Notes: generated by a model from the sequence alone, not told the origin. A DNA stretch of 64,000 nt from Hydrocarboniphaga effusa AP103 (GCF_000271305.1 NZ_AKGD01000001.1:1736001-1800000), one strand, 5' to 3'; positions 45,027-57,995 are shown, numbered from the stretch's first letter. Made by a program: numbers and translations.

Positions 45027-45649
45027 GGGGTGAGGCCGGGAGACGGGGAACGGGAGACGAGAGACGTACCAGCCACAGCAAAACACAGCGCGATAAACGC
45101 AGAGCCGATGACATCCCCGAGGTAATGATCGCCTTCGACCACGCGCGCGAATGCGAGCAGGCTCGCGATTACGACCAAGGGCCAACGCCAACGCGCAAAC
45201 ATCAGCGCCGGCGGAATCAGCAGGCCCATGTAGACCGCCGTATGACCCGACGGAAACGAATCGTGGCCCGCGACGAAGAAATCGGCGAGCCGTGGATCGG
45301 CCAGGTATTCGAACGGACGCACGCGCTCGAACACGCTCTTGAGCCAGGTCACGCTGATGCGCGTCGCGAACAGCACGACGGCCGTAATCGCGAATGGCCG
45401 CAACCAGGCCCGGCCGGTGAACCGGGTCAACGCGCCACCGAGGACGACGAGCACGAGCGGATGTACCCATTTCGGCAGCCAGGGCAGCACGAGCCAGGTG
45501 ATCGCATCGGTGAACGTGCGCGCGATCGGCACCAGCGCGGAGGCGTGCTCCGCAAGCCATAGCGAGACCAGGCGGTCGAAGCCGAGCGTACAGACAAGCA
45601 TTGCGGCGAACAGGCCGGCCAGTGCGACGTAACCGCTGCGCAGGCTCAT
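45023..45649 (-). CDS. PAP2-family membrane phosphatase
   Basis: 208-residue PAP2 (phosphatidic acid phosphatase type 2) protein with six predicted helices. The active-site motifs are KSVFERVRP, SFPSGH, and ARVVEGDHYLGDV. It would act on lipid phosphates such as undecaprenyl-PP or phosphatidylglycerol-P. It overlaps both RND genes by four bases (ATGA on each side). The last ~12 residues (SLVSRSPSPGLTP) come from a dispersed repeat copy (45035-45066). Confidence 0.85.
   Translation of the reverse strand: MSLRSGYVALAGLFAAMLVCTLGFDRLVSLWLAEHASALVPIARTFTDAITWLVLPWLPKWVHPLVLVVLGGALTRFTGRAWLRPFAITAVVLFATRISVTWLKSVFERVRPFEYLADPRLADFFVAGHDSFPSGHTAVYMGLLIPPALMFARWRWPLVVIASLLAFARVVEGDHYLGDVIGSAFIALCFAVAGTSLVSRSPSPGLTP
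45035..45066. repeat. third copy of the 32-bp dispersed repeat, inside the PAP2 gene
   Basis: Matches the left arm of the hisA-hisF element at 31 of 32 bases (one G to A change). It lies in the coding 3' end of the PAP2 gene, just before the stop that overlaps the RND start. Confidence 0.9.
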
Positions 45650-48600
45650 GCGCGCGCTCCCTGGTGCTGGTTCCGCACGGCGGCATCCGGCCGGCGATCG
45701 AGCACGGTATAGAGCACCGGAATCACCACGAGTGTCAGCAGCGTCGACACCGTGAGCCCGCCGATCACGGTGATCGCCATCGGCTTCTGCATTTCGCCGC
45801 CCGCGCCCATGCCGATGGCGATCGGCATCAGACCCAGCACGGCGGTGGCCGTCGTCATCATGATCGGGCGCAGGCGCGTGCGCCCGCCGATCAGGATCGC
45901 TTCGGCGCGCGCGTAGCCCTCTTCGCGTTTGCGGTTGACGAGGTCGATCAGCACGATGCCGTTCTTCACCACGATGCCGGCCAGGATGATCATGCCGATC
46001 AGCGCGACCACGTTGATGATCGAGCCGGTGACGTAGAGCGCGACGATGGCCCCGATCGCGGCGAGCGGAATGGTGAACAGGATGACGAACGGATGCACCA
46101 GCGATTCGAACTGCGAGGCCATCACCAGATAGACCAGGAACACCGCGAGCGCGAGCGCGAATTGCAGCGAGCGGAACGAGACTTCCATTTCCTCGCTCTG
46201 CCCGGTGACGTTCGCGCTGGTGCTCTGCGACATCGGCGTTGCCGCGACGATGCGATCGAGCTCGGCGACCGCATCAGCCAGATCGCCATGCGCGAGCTGG
46301 GCCGAGATCACCACGACGCGCGACTGGCTGATGCGCCGGATCTCCGAAGGCCCGCTGCGCAGCTGCACGTTGGCAACCGCCTCGAGCGTCACCGGACGTG
46401 CCGAATCGGGATTGATGATGAGCCGACGCACGTCTTCAACACTCGCACGATCGCGCTCCGAGCCGCGTACGAGCACATCGATCTCGCGATCGTTGAGCCG
46501 ATAACGCGTCGCAACAACGCCCTGCACCGAGTTGACCACGCGATTGGCGAGATCGGCCGTATCGAGCCCGAGCGCGGCGGCGCGCTCCTGATCGAACAGG
46601 ATCTGGATCTCCGGGTTTCCGGGTGCCTGCGTGGTTTCGATTTCGGTGAAGCGCCCGCTCTTTCGCATCTGCTGGCGGATCGATTCCGAAGTGCGCGCGA
46701 GCGTGTCGAGGTCGTAGCCCGAGATTTCGACTTCGAGTGGTGCCTTGAGCGTGAACAGAGTGGGACGCGTATAGCGATACGTGAGTCCCGGCACGGTTTG
46801 GAGCGGCTTGGCGAGCGCTGCGATGATGCGGGCCTCGTCATCGTAGCGGCCCGCCTTCAGGCCGAGATTCAGCACGCCGTTGTTCTCCCCGCCTTCGTCT
46901 GCCGAGACGTCGAGCCGGTTGCCCTGGCCGGCGACCGAGAACACCGCGGCGAGCGCGCCGTCACCGTCGATGCCGCGCGCAAGATCGCGCAGCACGCTAT
47001 CGGTACGCGCGAGCGGCGTGCCGGGCGGCAGCTCGATCTCGGCATGCAGCTCGCCCTGGTTGAACGGCGGAATCAGTTCGACGCCGATGCGCGTCAGCAG
47101 CCACAGGCTCGCCGCGAACATCGCGAACGCCACGCCGAGCACCAGCGCGCGATGCGAGAGCGCCCAGCCGAGCAGGCGTTCGTAGCCGGATTCGCAGCGA
47201 TCGAAGAAAGCCTGGAAGATTTTCGACAGCGGACGGAACACCAGGCCGAGCAGATAGCCGATCGCGCGGAACAGCTTCACGAACACCCACAGCACGCCGA
47301 CCGGCGCCTGTTCGAACACACCATGGCGCGTCGCCGACAGGCCGCGTTGCAAGGCGTTGCCATCGCGATGAACCGGCTGCGCTTCGGGCGGTGGCGTCTT
47401 GCGGTTGCCGCGCGCCGCGAGCATCGGAATCAGCGTGAACGAGACGATCAGCGAGAAGATCAGCGCGCCGGTGACGACCATTGCCTGGTCGGAAAACAGC
47501 TGGCCGGCGATGCCTTGCACGAACACCATCGGAAAGAACACCGCAACCGTCGTCAGCGTGGATGCGACTACCGCGGCCGCCACTTCCGATGCGCCCGCGA
47601 CCGCCGCTTCGGTCGGCGCGAGCCCGTCTTCGCGCTTGCGCATGATGTTTTCGAGCACCACGATCGCATCGTCGACGACCAGGCCGATGGCGAGCGCGAT
47701 GCCGCCGAGCGACATGATGTTGAGCGTCAGCCCGGCGCCGTACATGACGTTGAAAGTGGCGATCACCGAGACCGGAATCGAGATCGAGATGACCGCCGTG
47801 ATCCAGGCGCTGCCGAGGAACAGATAGACGATCAGCACGGCGAGAATGCCGCCGATGATCGCGGCCTCCATCACCTCGTCGATCGCGCTTTCGATGAACA
47901 CGCTCTGGTCGTAGAGCGGCTTGAGCTCCATGTCGCCCGGCAGCGACTTGGTCAGCGTCTCGAGCCGCTTGTGCACGGTCTTGGCGGTCTCGACGGTATT
48001 GCCGTCGCCTTCCTTGTAGATCGCGATTTCGACCGCCTCGTCGCCGCCGATGCGGATCACCGCTTCGCGCTCCTTGTAACCGCTGCGCACTTCGGCGACA
48101 TCCTTGAGGTACACCGGGCGATTGTCGCCACCTTCTGCAGTCGAGCGCGTCTGCAGGATCACTTCGCGCATCTGCTGCAGATCGCGAAACTGGTTCAGGG
48201 TGCGCACGAGATAGCGGCTCGCGCCCTGCTCGACGCGTCCACCCGAAAGATTCACGTTCTCCGCAGTCAACCGAGCGCCGACCTGTTCGAGCGTGAGGTT
48301 CTGCTGCGCGAGCTTGTGCAGGTCGACGAGCACCTGCACCTCGTCTTCGAGTCCACCCGAAATCTTCACCGCGGCAACGCCGGTGACCGCTTCGAGCGGC
48401 TTCTGCACGAGGTCTTCGGCGACTCGGCGCAAACGCTTGAGGGCGGCTTCATCGGGCTTGGCCGCCGCGTCGCCCTTGAGCGCGAGGCCGAGCTTGAGCA
48501 CCGGGTCGGACGAAGGATCGAAGCGCAGCACGATCGGCCGCTTGGATTCCTTCGGCAGCTCGAGCGTGTCGAGCTTCTCGCGCACGTCGAGCACCGCGTA

Positions 48601-48900
48601 ATCCATCTTCGTGCCCCAGTTGAATTCGAGGGTCACGTCGGAGGTGCCCGCGCGCGATACCGAGGTCACGCGGCGTACGTTCTTGATCACGCCGACCGCT
48701 TCCTCGATCGGCTTGGAGAGCAGCGTCTCGATCTCGGTCGGTGCGGCACCTTCGAGTTCGGTGCGCACGGTCAGCGTCGGATACGACAGATCGGGCAGCA
48801 GGGTCACCGGCAGCCGGCTCAGCGAGACCATGCCGAACAGCAGCACCGCGAGCGTGAACATGACCACGGCGACCGGGCGCCGCGTAACGAAGCCGAGCAT
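45646..48900 (-). CDS. RND-family efflux permease (upstream copy)
   Basis: 1084-residue HAE-1-type RND pump subunit. Start MLGFVTRRPVAVVMFTLAVL. Helix 4 has GLVVDDAIVVLENIM with the usual Asp-Asp pair. The family core runs over the whole length with two periplasmic porter regions. It follows the adaptor gene after seven bases and overlaps the PAP2 gene. The two RND copies differ widely (clearly different sequences), so they are not a recent duplication; they may form a heteromeric pump, as MdtBC does. Confidence 0.93.
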   Translation of the reverse strand: MLGFVTRRPVAVVMFTLAVLLFGMVSLSRLPVTLLPDLSYPTLTVRTELEGAAPTEIETLLSKPIEEAVGVIKNVRRVTSVSRAGTSDVTLEFNWGTKMDYAVLDVREKLDTLELPKESKRPIVLRFDPSSDPVLKLGLALKGDAAAKPDEAALKRLRRVAEDLVQKPLEAVTGVAAVKISGGLEDEVQVLVDLHKLAQQNLTLEQVGARLTAENVNLSGGRVEQGASRYLVRTLNQFRDLQQMREVILQTRSTAEGGDNRPVYLKDVAEVRSGYKEREAVIRIGGDEAVEIAIYKEGDGNTVETAKTVHKRLETLTKSLPGDMELKPLYDQSVFIESAIDEVMEAAIIGGILAVLIVYLFLGSAWITAVISISIPVSVIATFNVMYGAGLTLNIMSLGGIALAIGLVVDDAIVVLENIMRKREDGLAPTEAAVAGASEVAAAVVASTLTTVAVFFPMVFVQGIAGQLFSDQAMVVTGALIFSLIVSFTLIPMLAARGNRKTPPPEAQPVHRDGNALQRGLSATRHGVFEQAPVGVLWVFVKLFRAIGYLLGLVFRPLSKIFQAFFDRCESGYERLLGWALSHRALVLGVAFAMFAASLWLLTRIGVELIPPFNQGELHAEIELPPGTPLARTDSVLRDLARGIDGDGALAAVFSVAGQGNRLDVSADEGGENNGVLNLGLKAGRYDDEARIIAALAKPLQTVPGLTYRYTRPTLFTLKAPLEVEISGYDLDTLARTSESIRQQMRKSGRFTEIETTQAPGNPEIQILFDQERAAALGLDTADLANRVVNSVQGVVATRYRLNDREIDVLVRGSERDRASVEDVRRLIINPDSARPVTLEAVANVQLRSGPSEIRRISQSRVVVISAQLAHGDLADAVAELDRIVAATPMSQSTSANVTGQSEEMEVSFRSLQFALALAVFLVYLVMASQFESLVHPFVILFTIPLAAIGAIVALYVTGSIINVVALIGMIILAGIVVKNGIVLIDLVNRKREEGYARAEAILIGGRTRLRPIMMTTATAVLGLMPIAIGMGAGGEMQKPMAITVIGGLTVSTLLTLVVIPVLYTVLDRRPDAAVRNQHQGARA

Positions 48901-48907
48901 GGAGGTC

Positions 48908-49999
48908 TCAGCCTTCTTGCGCGGCTGCGGCGGGAGCGGCTCCGGCCGCCGGCTCGTCCTTCAGCGGCGTCACCACCTGCACCTTGGCGCCATCCTTGAG
49001 GCTGGCCTGGCCCGTGGTGACCACCTGCTCGCCGGCTTTCAGGCCTTCGAGCACTTCGAAGTTGCCCGCATCGCCGTAGCCGATGCGCACCACGCGCCGG
49101 CGCGCATGATCGGAGGCAACCACGTAGACCGATTCGGCGGCGTCTTCGGTGATCACCGCGTCGCGCGGAATCAACAAGGCCTGCTCGCGATGGTCGTAGA
49201 GAATCTCGGTGCGCGCGAACATGCCCGGACGCAGCTCGGACTGCTTGGCGTCGATGTTCACGGTGACCTTGACCGTGCCGGTGCTGGCGTCGATCACCGG
49301 ATTGATCAGCAGCACGGCGCCGGTGAAGACCTTGCCGGGCCAGGCGTCGACCGTGAGCTTCACGAGGTGCTCGGTCTTGAGCTTGTGGATGTCGCGCTCG
49401 GGCACGTAGACGGCGGCGCGCAGCCGGTCCATCTGGGTGATCCGGAAAGCCTGCGCATTCGGCTGGATCAGGTTGCCGCGCTTGATGTAGCGCGCGCTGA
49501 CGATGCCGTCGAACGGGGCGCGCACTTCGGATTCGCGCAGCGCCAGCGAAGCCAGATCGGCCGCGGCGCGTGCGGCCGAGAGTTCGTACTGGGTCTTGTC
49601 GTAGGCCTCACGCGACACCAGGTTGCGCTGGTAGACCGATTTCAGGCGCGTGAAATCCTGCTCCAGCCGGTCGACGTCGGCCTGGGCGCGCGCGCGCTCG
49701 AAGCGCAGTTTGTCGGACTCGAGCCGGGCGAGCAGCTGGCCGGCGCGGACGCGATCGCCCTCCTCGACCAACACCTGCTCGACCGTGCCGCTCTGCTTGC
49801 TCAGCACGGTGGCCTCGTTCTCGGCTTCGAGCGTCGCGGTGCCGCGATAGGCGGCGTCGATGGTCCCGAGCGTGACGGTGGCGACCTCGACCGGAATGGC
49901 CGCTTCTTCCTTCTTTTCTTCGGCCTTGCTGTCAGCCTTGCAGCCGGACAGCAGGGCAAGGCCCAGCAGTACAGGGACAGCGGTGCGGATCATGTTCAT
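48908..49999 (-). CDS. RND efflux periplasmic adaptor lipoprotein
   Basis: 363-residue membrane fusion protein. Lipobox LLSGC puts the lipid on Cys20. A charged linker (KADSKAEEKKEEAA) is followed by a lipoyl-type half EVATVTLGTIDAAYRGTATL, a coiled-coil hairpin (residues ~90-150), then ESEVRAPFDGIVSARYIKRG and a beta-barrel and membrane-proximal domain. It ends in an Ala/Pro-rich tail. First gene of adaptor-RND-PAP2-RND, diverging from the SlyD-like gene. Confidence 0.94.
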   Translation of the reverse strand: MNMIRTAVPVLLGLALLSGCKADSKAEEKKEEAAIPVEVATVTLGTIDAAYRGTATLEAENEATVLSKQSGTVEQVLVEEGDRVRAGQLLARLESDKLRFERARAQADVDRLEQDFTRLKSVYQRNLVSREAYDKTQYELSAARAAADLASLALRESEVRAPFDGIVSARYIKRGNLIQPNAQAFRITQMDRLRAAVYVPERDIHKLKTEHLVKLTVDAWPGKVFTGAVLLINPVIDASTGTVKVTVNIDAKQSELRPGMFARTEILYDHREQALLIPRDAVITEDAAESVYVVASDHARRRVVRIGYGDAGNFEVLEGLKAGEQVVTTGQASLKDGAKVQVVTPLKDEPAAGAAPAAAAQEG

Positions 50000-50068
50000 G
50001 CGAATTGGAAAACCCCCGGTTCGACCGCCAACGTTTCATGCTCCATGCCAGCGTCACCATCACCCAAG

Positions 50069-50089
50069 TAATTGATTGCTATGTAATTA
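50069..50089. promoter_or_regulatory. AT-rich palindrome upstream of the efflux operon
   Basis: TAATT-N11-AATTA in the AT-rich start of the 327-base gap (50000-50326) between the adaptor gene and the SlyD-like gene. Another perfect inverted repeat, AAATCCGC-N10-GCGGATTT (50117-50142), lies next to it. Such sites suit a repressor of the pump, but no regulator gene is adjacent. The remaining bases to 50326 hold only the likely SlyD-like promoter; no gene is supported. Confidence 0.35.
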
Positions 50090-50326
50090 TTTTTCATGTG
50101 GCGTTTATATTCCGCCAAATCCGCCGCTTTGTACGCGGATTTGACGATTCAGTGGCGTAATTCGCCGGCGGTCGTGCCTGCGATGTTGAAGGCCTTGGAT
50201 GCGGGCGGTCGCCGCAAGGTTTGCAGCCCGACGTTTTCTGGCTCTGCGGATGGCTTGGGCTACCATAGCGGTTCGATTTCGTCCTGCCGTCCTATCGGCG
50301 GGTCCATTTTTCAGCCGAGCTCAGAC

Positions 50327-50809
50327 ATGCAGATCGCCGACCGCAGCGTCGTTTCGTTCCATTACACCCTCACGAACGATCGTGGCGAAGTTCTCGATTC
50401 CTCCAGCGGCGGCTCCCCGCTGGCCTACCTCCACGGCTCCGGCAACATCATCCCGGGCCTCGAAAAGGAACTGCTCGGCAAGGTCGCCGGCGACAAGCTC
50501 AAGGTCACCGTCGCCCCGGCCGAAGGCTACGGCGAACGCGACGCCCGCCTGGTGCAGGAAGTGCCGCGCCGTGCCTTCCAGGGCATCAAGGACATCAAGC
50601 CGGGCATGAGCTTCACCGCCCAGGGTCCGCAGGGCCCGACCCGCGTCACCGTGACCCGCGTGGCCGGCGACATGGTCACCGTCGACGGCAACCATCCGCT
50701 GGCCGGCGAGACGCTCAACTTCGACGTCGAGATCACCCAGGTTCGCGAGGCCAGCGAGGAAGAACTCGCCCACGGCCACGTCCACGGCGAAGGCGGCCAC
50801 CACCACTAA
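50327..50809 (+). CDS. slyD: FKBP-type peptidyl-prolyl isomerase, SlyD-like
   Basis: 160-residue cytoplasmic prolyl isomerase and chaperone. FKBP part: VVSFHYTLTNDRGEVLDSS and GSGNIIPGLEKELLGKVAGD; the insert-in-flap domain is VQEVPRRAFQGIKDIKPGM. The C-terminus is His-rich (HGHVHGEGGHHH), as in SlyD, and could bind nickel or zinc. ATG 50327 was chosen because the family N-terminus begins there. Confidence 0.93.
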   Translation: MQIADRSVVSFHYTLTNDRGEVLDSSSGGSPLAYLHGSGNIIPGLEKELLGKVAGDKLKVTVAPAEGYGERDARLVQEVPRRAFQGIKDIKPGMSFTAQGPQGPTRVTVTRVAGDMVTVDGNHPLAGETLNFDVEITQVREASEEELAHGHVHGEGGHHH

Positions 50810-50833
50810 GCGTCGGGTTTTTCAAACAAAGGC

Positions 50834-51709
50834 ATGTCGATGCGCAGTCTCGTTTCCGTCGCGGTCGTCGCGACGGCCCTGCTGCTGGGCTCCTGCGCGC
50901 AGGAGCCGGCTCCCAGGCAGTTCCAGCCACCGGTCATCACGCTCGAACAGGCGATCGCCGCGCCGTACCGCGAGCAGAACCGGCCGCGCGACCGTTACCG
51001 TCATCCGCTCGAGACGCTGCAGTTCTTCGGCATCGAGAGCGACATGACGGTGGTCGAGATCTGGCCGGGCGGCGGCTGGTATTCGGAGATCCTCGCGCCG
51101 TTCCTGGCCGCGCGCGGGCGCTACATCGCCGCCCAGTTTCCGGACACGCCGTCGGCCCCGGACTACCAGAAGCAGACGCTGGCCGCCTACCGCAAGGCGA
51201 TCGCCGCGCATCCGGAGCTCTATTCGCGCGTCACCGTCAGCGCGATCGGCGCGCCGAACTTCTGGCAGCCGGCGCCGCCGAATTCGGCCGACCTCGTGCT
51301 GAGCTTCCGCAACGTGCACAACTGGCTGCAGAACGACACCGAGCGCGAGATGTTCGCCGCGTTCTATCGCACGCTGAAGCCGGGCGGCGTGCTCGGCGTG
51401 GTCGAGCACCGGGCCGTCGCCGACGAAATTCCGCGCTCGCAGATCGTCCGCACCGGCTACGTGCCGCAGGACTACGTGATCGAACTCGCCACCGCGGCCG
51501 GCTTCGCCTACGTGGGATGGGAAGAGATCAACGCGAATCCGAAGGACACCAAGAACTATCCGGCCGGCGTCTGGACGCTGCCGCCGACCCTGCGCCTCGG
51601 CCAAACCAATCGCGACCAGTACCTCGCGATCGGGGAGTCGGACCGCATGACGCTCAAGTTCGTGAAGCCCGATCCGAATGCGCCGGCGCCGATGCCGAGC
51701 GATCGCTAG
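50834..51709 (+). CDS. exported methyltransferase-like lipoprotein (COG4798-like)
   Basis: 291-residue protein with a lipoprotein signal (VAVVATALLLGSCAQE; lipidated Cys near residue 20) followed by a class I SAM methyltransferase fold: motif I-like TVVEIWPGGGWYSEILAPFL, ADLVLSFRNVHNW and LKPGGVLGVVEHRA. It starts 24 bases after the slyD gene. SAM is not normally found in the periplasm, so the protein may have another function or a substrate brought in. Alternative start ATG 50840. Confidence 0.8.
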   Translation: MSMRSLVSVAVVATALLLGSCAQEPAPRQFQPPVITLEQAIAAPYREQNRPRDRYRHPLETLQFFGIESDMTVVEIWPGGGWYSEILAPFLAARGRYIAAQFPDTPSAPDYQKQTLAAYRKAIAAHPELYSRVTVSAIGAPNFWQPAPPNSADLVLSFRNVHNWLQNDTEREMFAAFYRTLKPGGVLGVVEHRAVADEIPRSQIVRTGYVPQDYVIELATAAGFAYVGWEEINANPKDTKNYPAGVWTLPPTLRLGQTNRDQYLAIGESDRMTLKFVKPDPNAPAPMPSDR

Positions 51710-51750
51710 CGAGGTATCGGGCGGTTTGGCGGGGGACGCGGCGTCGGCCG

Positions 51751-51841
51751 CTTTCCGGCTCGAGGCGCCGTTGCATCGACTGCTTCCCGGCTCGAGGAGC
51801 CGTTGCATCCATTGCTTCCCGGCTCAAGGAGCCGGGAAGGG
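51751..51841. repeat. 32-bp tandem repeat ending in a hairpin
   Basis: Two full copies of 32 bases (51751-51782 and 51783-51814, few differences) and a third, partial copy (51815-51841). The last forms a perfect 11-bp hairpin CTTCCCGGCTC-AAG-GAGCCGGGAAG (51815-51839) that may be a terminator between the convergent genes. The stop codon of the minus-strand gene lies inside it. Confidence 0.8.
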
Positions 51842-52486
51842 TATCGCCCCGAATTTCGCGTCCCAGTCGTTACGCTCGCGGATCAGGCGCTGATCCTGCC
51901 AGAGCACGTAGGGCTCGGTGCGCAGGCTGCGGCCGACGCTGCTGATCGCCAGGTCGACGTTGCTCGCAATGCGCAGATCGCCCTCGCTACGCTCGGCCCG
52001 GCCGTTGCGGTCGCGGCGCAACTGCGGCTCTTCATGCTTGAGTTCGGCCGCGCAGATGCTGGCGTCCTCGGGCGTGTAGCCGATTTCGTAGAGCCGGTCG
52101 TTGAAGAATTCGAGCGTCATCCGGCCCTTGGTGCCGAGCAGGGCGTAATCGAGGCTCAGCGTGTCGAGCACGTGCATCGGATAGCGCGGGCTGGTTGGCC
52201 GGGCGATGCGACGGTGCGCCGCCTCCACGCCCTGCTCGGCGAGCCTGGCGGCCACCGCATCGACGCTCTGGTAGCTCGCGAAACCGGCCGTGAGCGCGAT
52301 TCCGGACTGCCGATCGGTGTAGGCCGCGGTCTCGGCATGCGGAGGCTCGGGCTGACCGATCAGGGCCAGGGCGCCGGCGGTCACCGAGCACAGGCCGACC
52401 ACCATCAGAACCCAGGCCACGCGCTTGCGCATCGGCGCAGCGGTGCTGGGTTCGGGCGGATCGGCTTGTTCGGTCAGAAGGCTCAT
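51824..52486 (-). CDS. hypothetical membrane-anchored protein
   Basis: 220-residue protein with one membrane segment near residues 22-44 (VAWVLMVVGLCSVTAGALAL), then an outside domain starting QSGIALTAGFASYQSVDAVA and including TLEFFNDRLYEIGYTPED. No family was recognised. Its last residues PFPAP* come from the third tandem repeat. It stands alone upstream of metH in the same direction reading. Confidence 0.65.
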   Translation of the reverse strand: MSLLTEQADPPEPSTAAPMRKRVAWVLMVVGLCSVTAGALALIGQPEPPHAETAAYTDRQSGIALTAGFASYQSVDAVAARLAEQGVEAAHRRIARPTSPRYPMHVLDTLSLDYALLGTKGRMTLEFFNDRLYEIGYTPEDASICAAELKHEEPQLRRDRNGRAERSEGDLRIASNVDLAISSVGRSLRTEPYVLWQDQRLIRERNDWDAKFGAIPFPAP

Positions 52487-52600
52487 GCGGGGACGCAGTC
52501 AGCGGATAGGCGATGGTACGTCCGCCGCGCCGCCTTGCAGCACGCCAGGCCCGCCCACAGGTCGATTGGCGGCGACGAACGTCGCCCGACAGCGGCCAGT

Positions 52601-52628
52601 CTTGCGAGGCCGCCCAAGCCCTCGCAAG
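52601..52628. terminator. hairpin after metH
   Basis: Perfect 9-bp stem CTTGCGAGG-N10-CCTCGCAAG, 42 bases past the metH stop, without a T run. It lies in the 183-base gap 52487-52669, where I see no gene. Confidence 0.45.
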
Positions 52629-52669
52629 TCCGATCGCGGATCACCTCGGCATGACTGCTGCGACCCGAC

Positions 52670-56503
<3,834 letters not shown>

Positions 56504-56609
56504 GCGCGAATTTTATCTCTTTATGCGGATAGACGGATACGATCGAGTCCGCTTGGTCGGGCGCGAGCGCCGGCGCGCATACTGGACCTCCACATTCCTC
56601 CTGTCGCCG

Positions 56610-57995
56610 ATGACCGCTTCCGCCCCGCCGGACACGCTGCGCAACTGGCTGCAGACCGAGCACGAAGCCCTGCTCGCGCCCGCGCTCGGCGGGCTGTCGA
56701 AGCCGGCGCAGGAGGCGCTGAGCCGCCGCTATCGCCGGCTGCTGCTCGCCCACCTCGAAGCCACGCCGGCCCCACTGCAAGGCGGCAGCGAACAGCGCGC
56801 CCTGCAGCGGCTCGCGCTGACGCCTTCAGAAGCGCTCGAACTCGATCTGCGCCGCAATGCGCTCGACCAATCGCTGCAGCCGGTGATCGCGGCCCCGCTG
56901 CAAGCCTGGCGGCGGCGCATCCAGGCCGGCAATGCACGCGGCACAGCGCTGGCCGCTTCGGCGCTGTCGCCTGATGCGCTGCTGCGCTGCTTCGTCGAGG
57001 CCTTGCAGGAGCTGCCGCTGACGCTCGATGCGCGCCTGGCCCGGCTCGAAACGCATGCGGTGACGCTGGGTGAGCGCCTGCCCGCGCTGCTGGCCACCGC
57101 GCTGAGCCTCGTGCCGCTCGCCGAAGCACCGGCCAGCGCCGATCTGGCCATCGATCCGCGTCTCTCGGCGCTGCTCGAGCGCATCGCGGCCCGCAGCGGA
57201 GCCGACGCCGAACTCGCGGCCCGACTGCTCGCCGAGGCGCCCGAATCGCCCGCGATCGCGCAGCGCCTGGCCTTGCTCGGACGCATCGTCGAAGGCCTCG
57301 CCGAGCTGTCCGACGAGGCGCTGTTCGCGTTCGCCAAGCTCGCGCTCGCCGACCCGGATTTTCTCGTCAACACCGCGCATCCCGTGCGCCTGAGCCTGCA
57401 CCGCCCAGCCGAACTCGAACGCCTGCTCGGCAGGCTGAGCCTCGGTGCGGGCTTCGTCGCGCTGGGGCTGGCGCAATTGCCGATGATCGCGAGCGAGCGC
57501 ATCGCCGGCGCGCTCGACCAGCTGCAGACCCTGCGCCGCGAACAACAGGACGCCCGGCTCGGCGAAGCGCGCCGGCGCGTCGCCGACGAAATCACGCGCA
57601 TCGGCGTCGTTCACGCCTTGCCGTCCAGCGGCCAGCGCTTTTTGCAGGACGTCTGGGCGCCCTTGCTGACGCGCGCCTGGTTGCAGCAGAACGGCTCCGG
57701 CGACGAGTGGAACGAGGCGATCGCCACACTCGAACCCGTGCTCGCGACGCTGGCCGATCGCCAGAACGCCCGCGTGCGCGACCTCGAAGCCCAGCTCAAT
57801 CGCATGGCCGAGGTGCTGTTCCGCGCGGGCCTGCAGCGGGCGCGCATCGACGAGGCGCTGCAGTTCCTGCGCGAGGCCTACGACGAGCTGCGCAGCCTGC
57901 CGGGCACCACGAGCGCCGTCGCCCAGCCCGACGCGAGTGCGCCGAGCAGGCCCGAGTTTCCGGGCGTGAGCCGCATCGAGCTGCCGGATCTCTGA
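56610..57995 (+). CDS. DUF1631-like helical protein
   Basis: 461-residue mostly helical protein, Ala/Leu/Arg-rich throughout. The region from ~370 (LPSSGQRFLQDVWAPLLTRA, then DEWNEAIATLEPVLATLAD) recalls the C-terminal part of DUF1631 proteins of xanthomonads; the resemblance is from memory and not measured. No enzymatic motif is seen. ATG 56610 follows CAGGAGGAA-like bases on the other strand only, so the start is tentative. It converges with the gene that follows. Confidence 0.6.
   Translation: MTASAPPDTLRNWLQTEHEALLAPALGGLSKPAQEALSRRYRRLLLAHLEATPAPLQGGSEQRALQRLALTPSEALELDLRRNALDQSLQPVIAAPLQAWRRRIQAGNARGTALAASALSPDALLRCFVEALQELPLTLDARLARLETHAVTLGERLPALLATALSLVPLAEAPASADLAIDPRLSALLERIAARSGADAELAARLLAEAPESPAIAQRLALLGRIVEGLAELSDEALFAFAKLALADPDFLVNTAHPVRLSLHRPAELERLLGRLSLGAGFVALGLAQLPMIASERIAGALDQLQTLRREQQDARLGEARRRVADEITRIGVVHALPSSGQRFLQDVWAPLLTRAWLQQNGSGDEWNEAIATLEPVLATLADRQNARVRDLEAQLNRMAEVLFRAGLQRARIDEALQFLREAYDELRSLPGTTSAVAQPDASAPSRPEFPGVSRIELPDL

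Noticed and set aside
45027-45686. Upstream extension of the downstream RND gene over the PAP2 gene
   Set aside because: The family start MNLTALSLKRP lies at 45026. The extension is the PAP2 gene in another frame and is arginine-rich.
51751-51841. CRISPR array
   Set aside because: The units are back to back with no spacers and there is no cas gene.
56504-56609. Riboswitch (SAH or cobalamin) upstream of metH
   Set aside because: The 106 bases are too short and lack the conserved core of either type.
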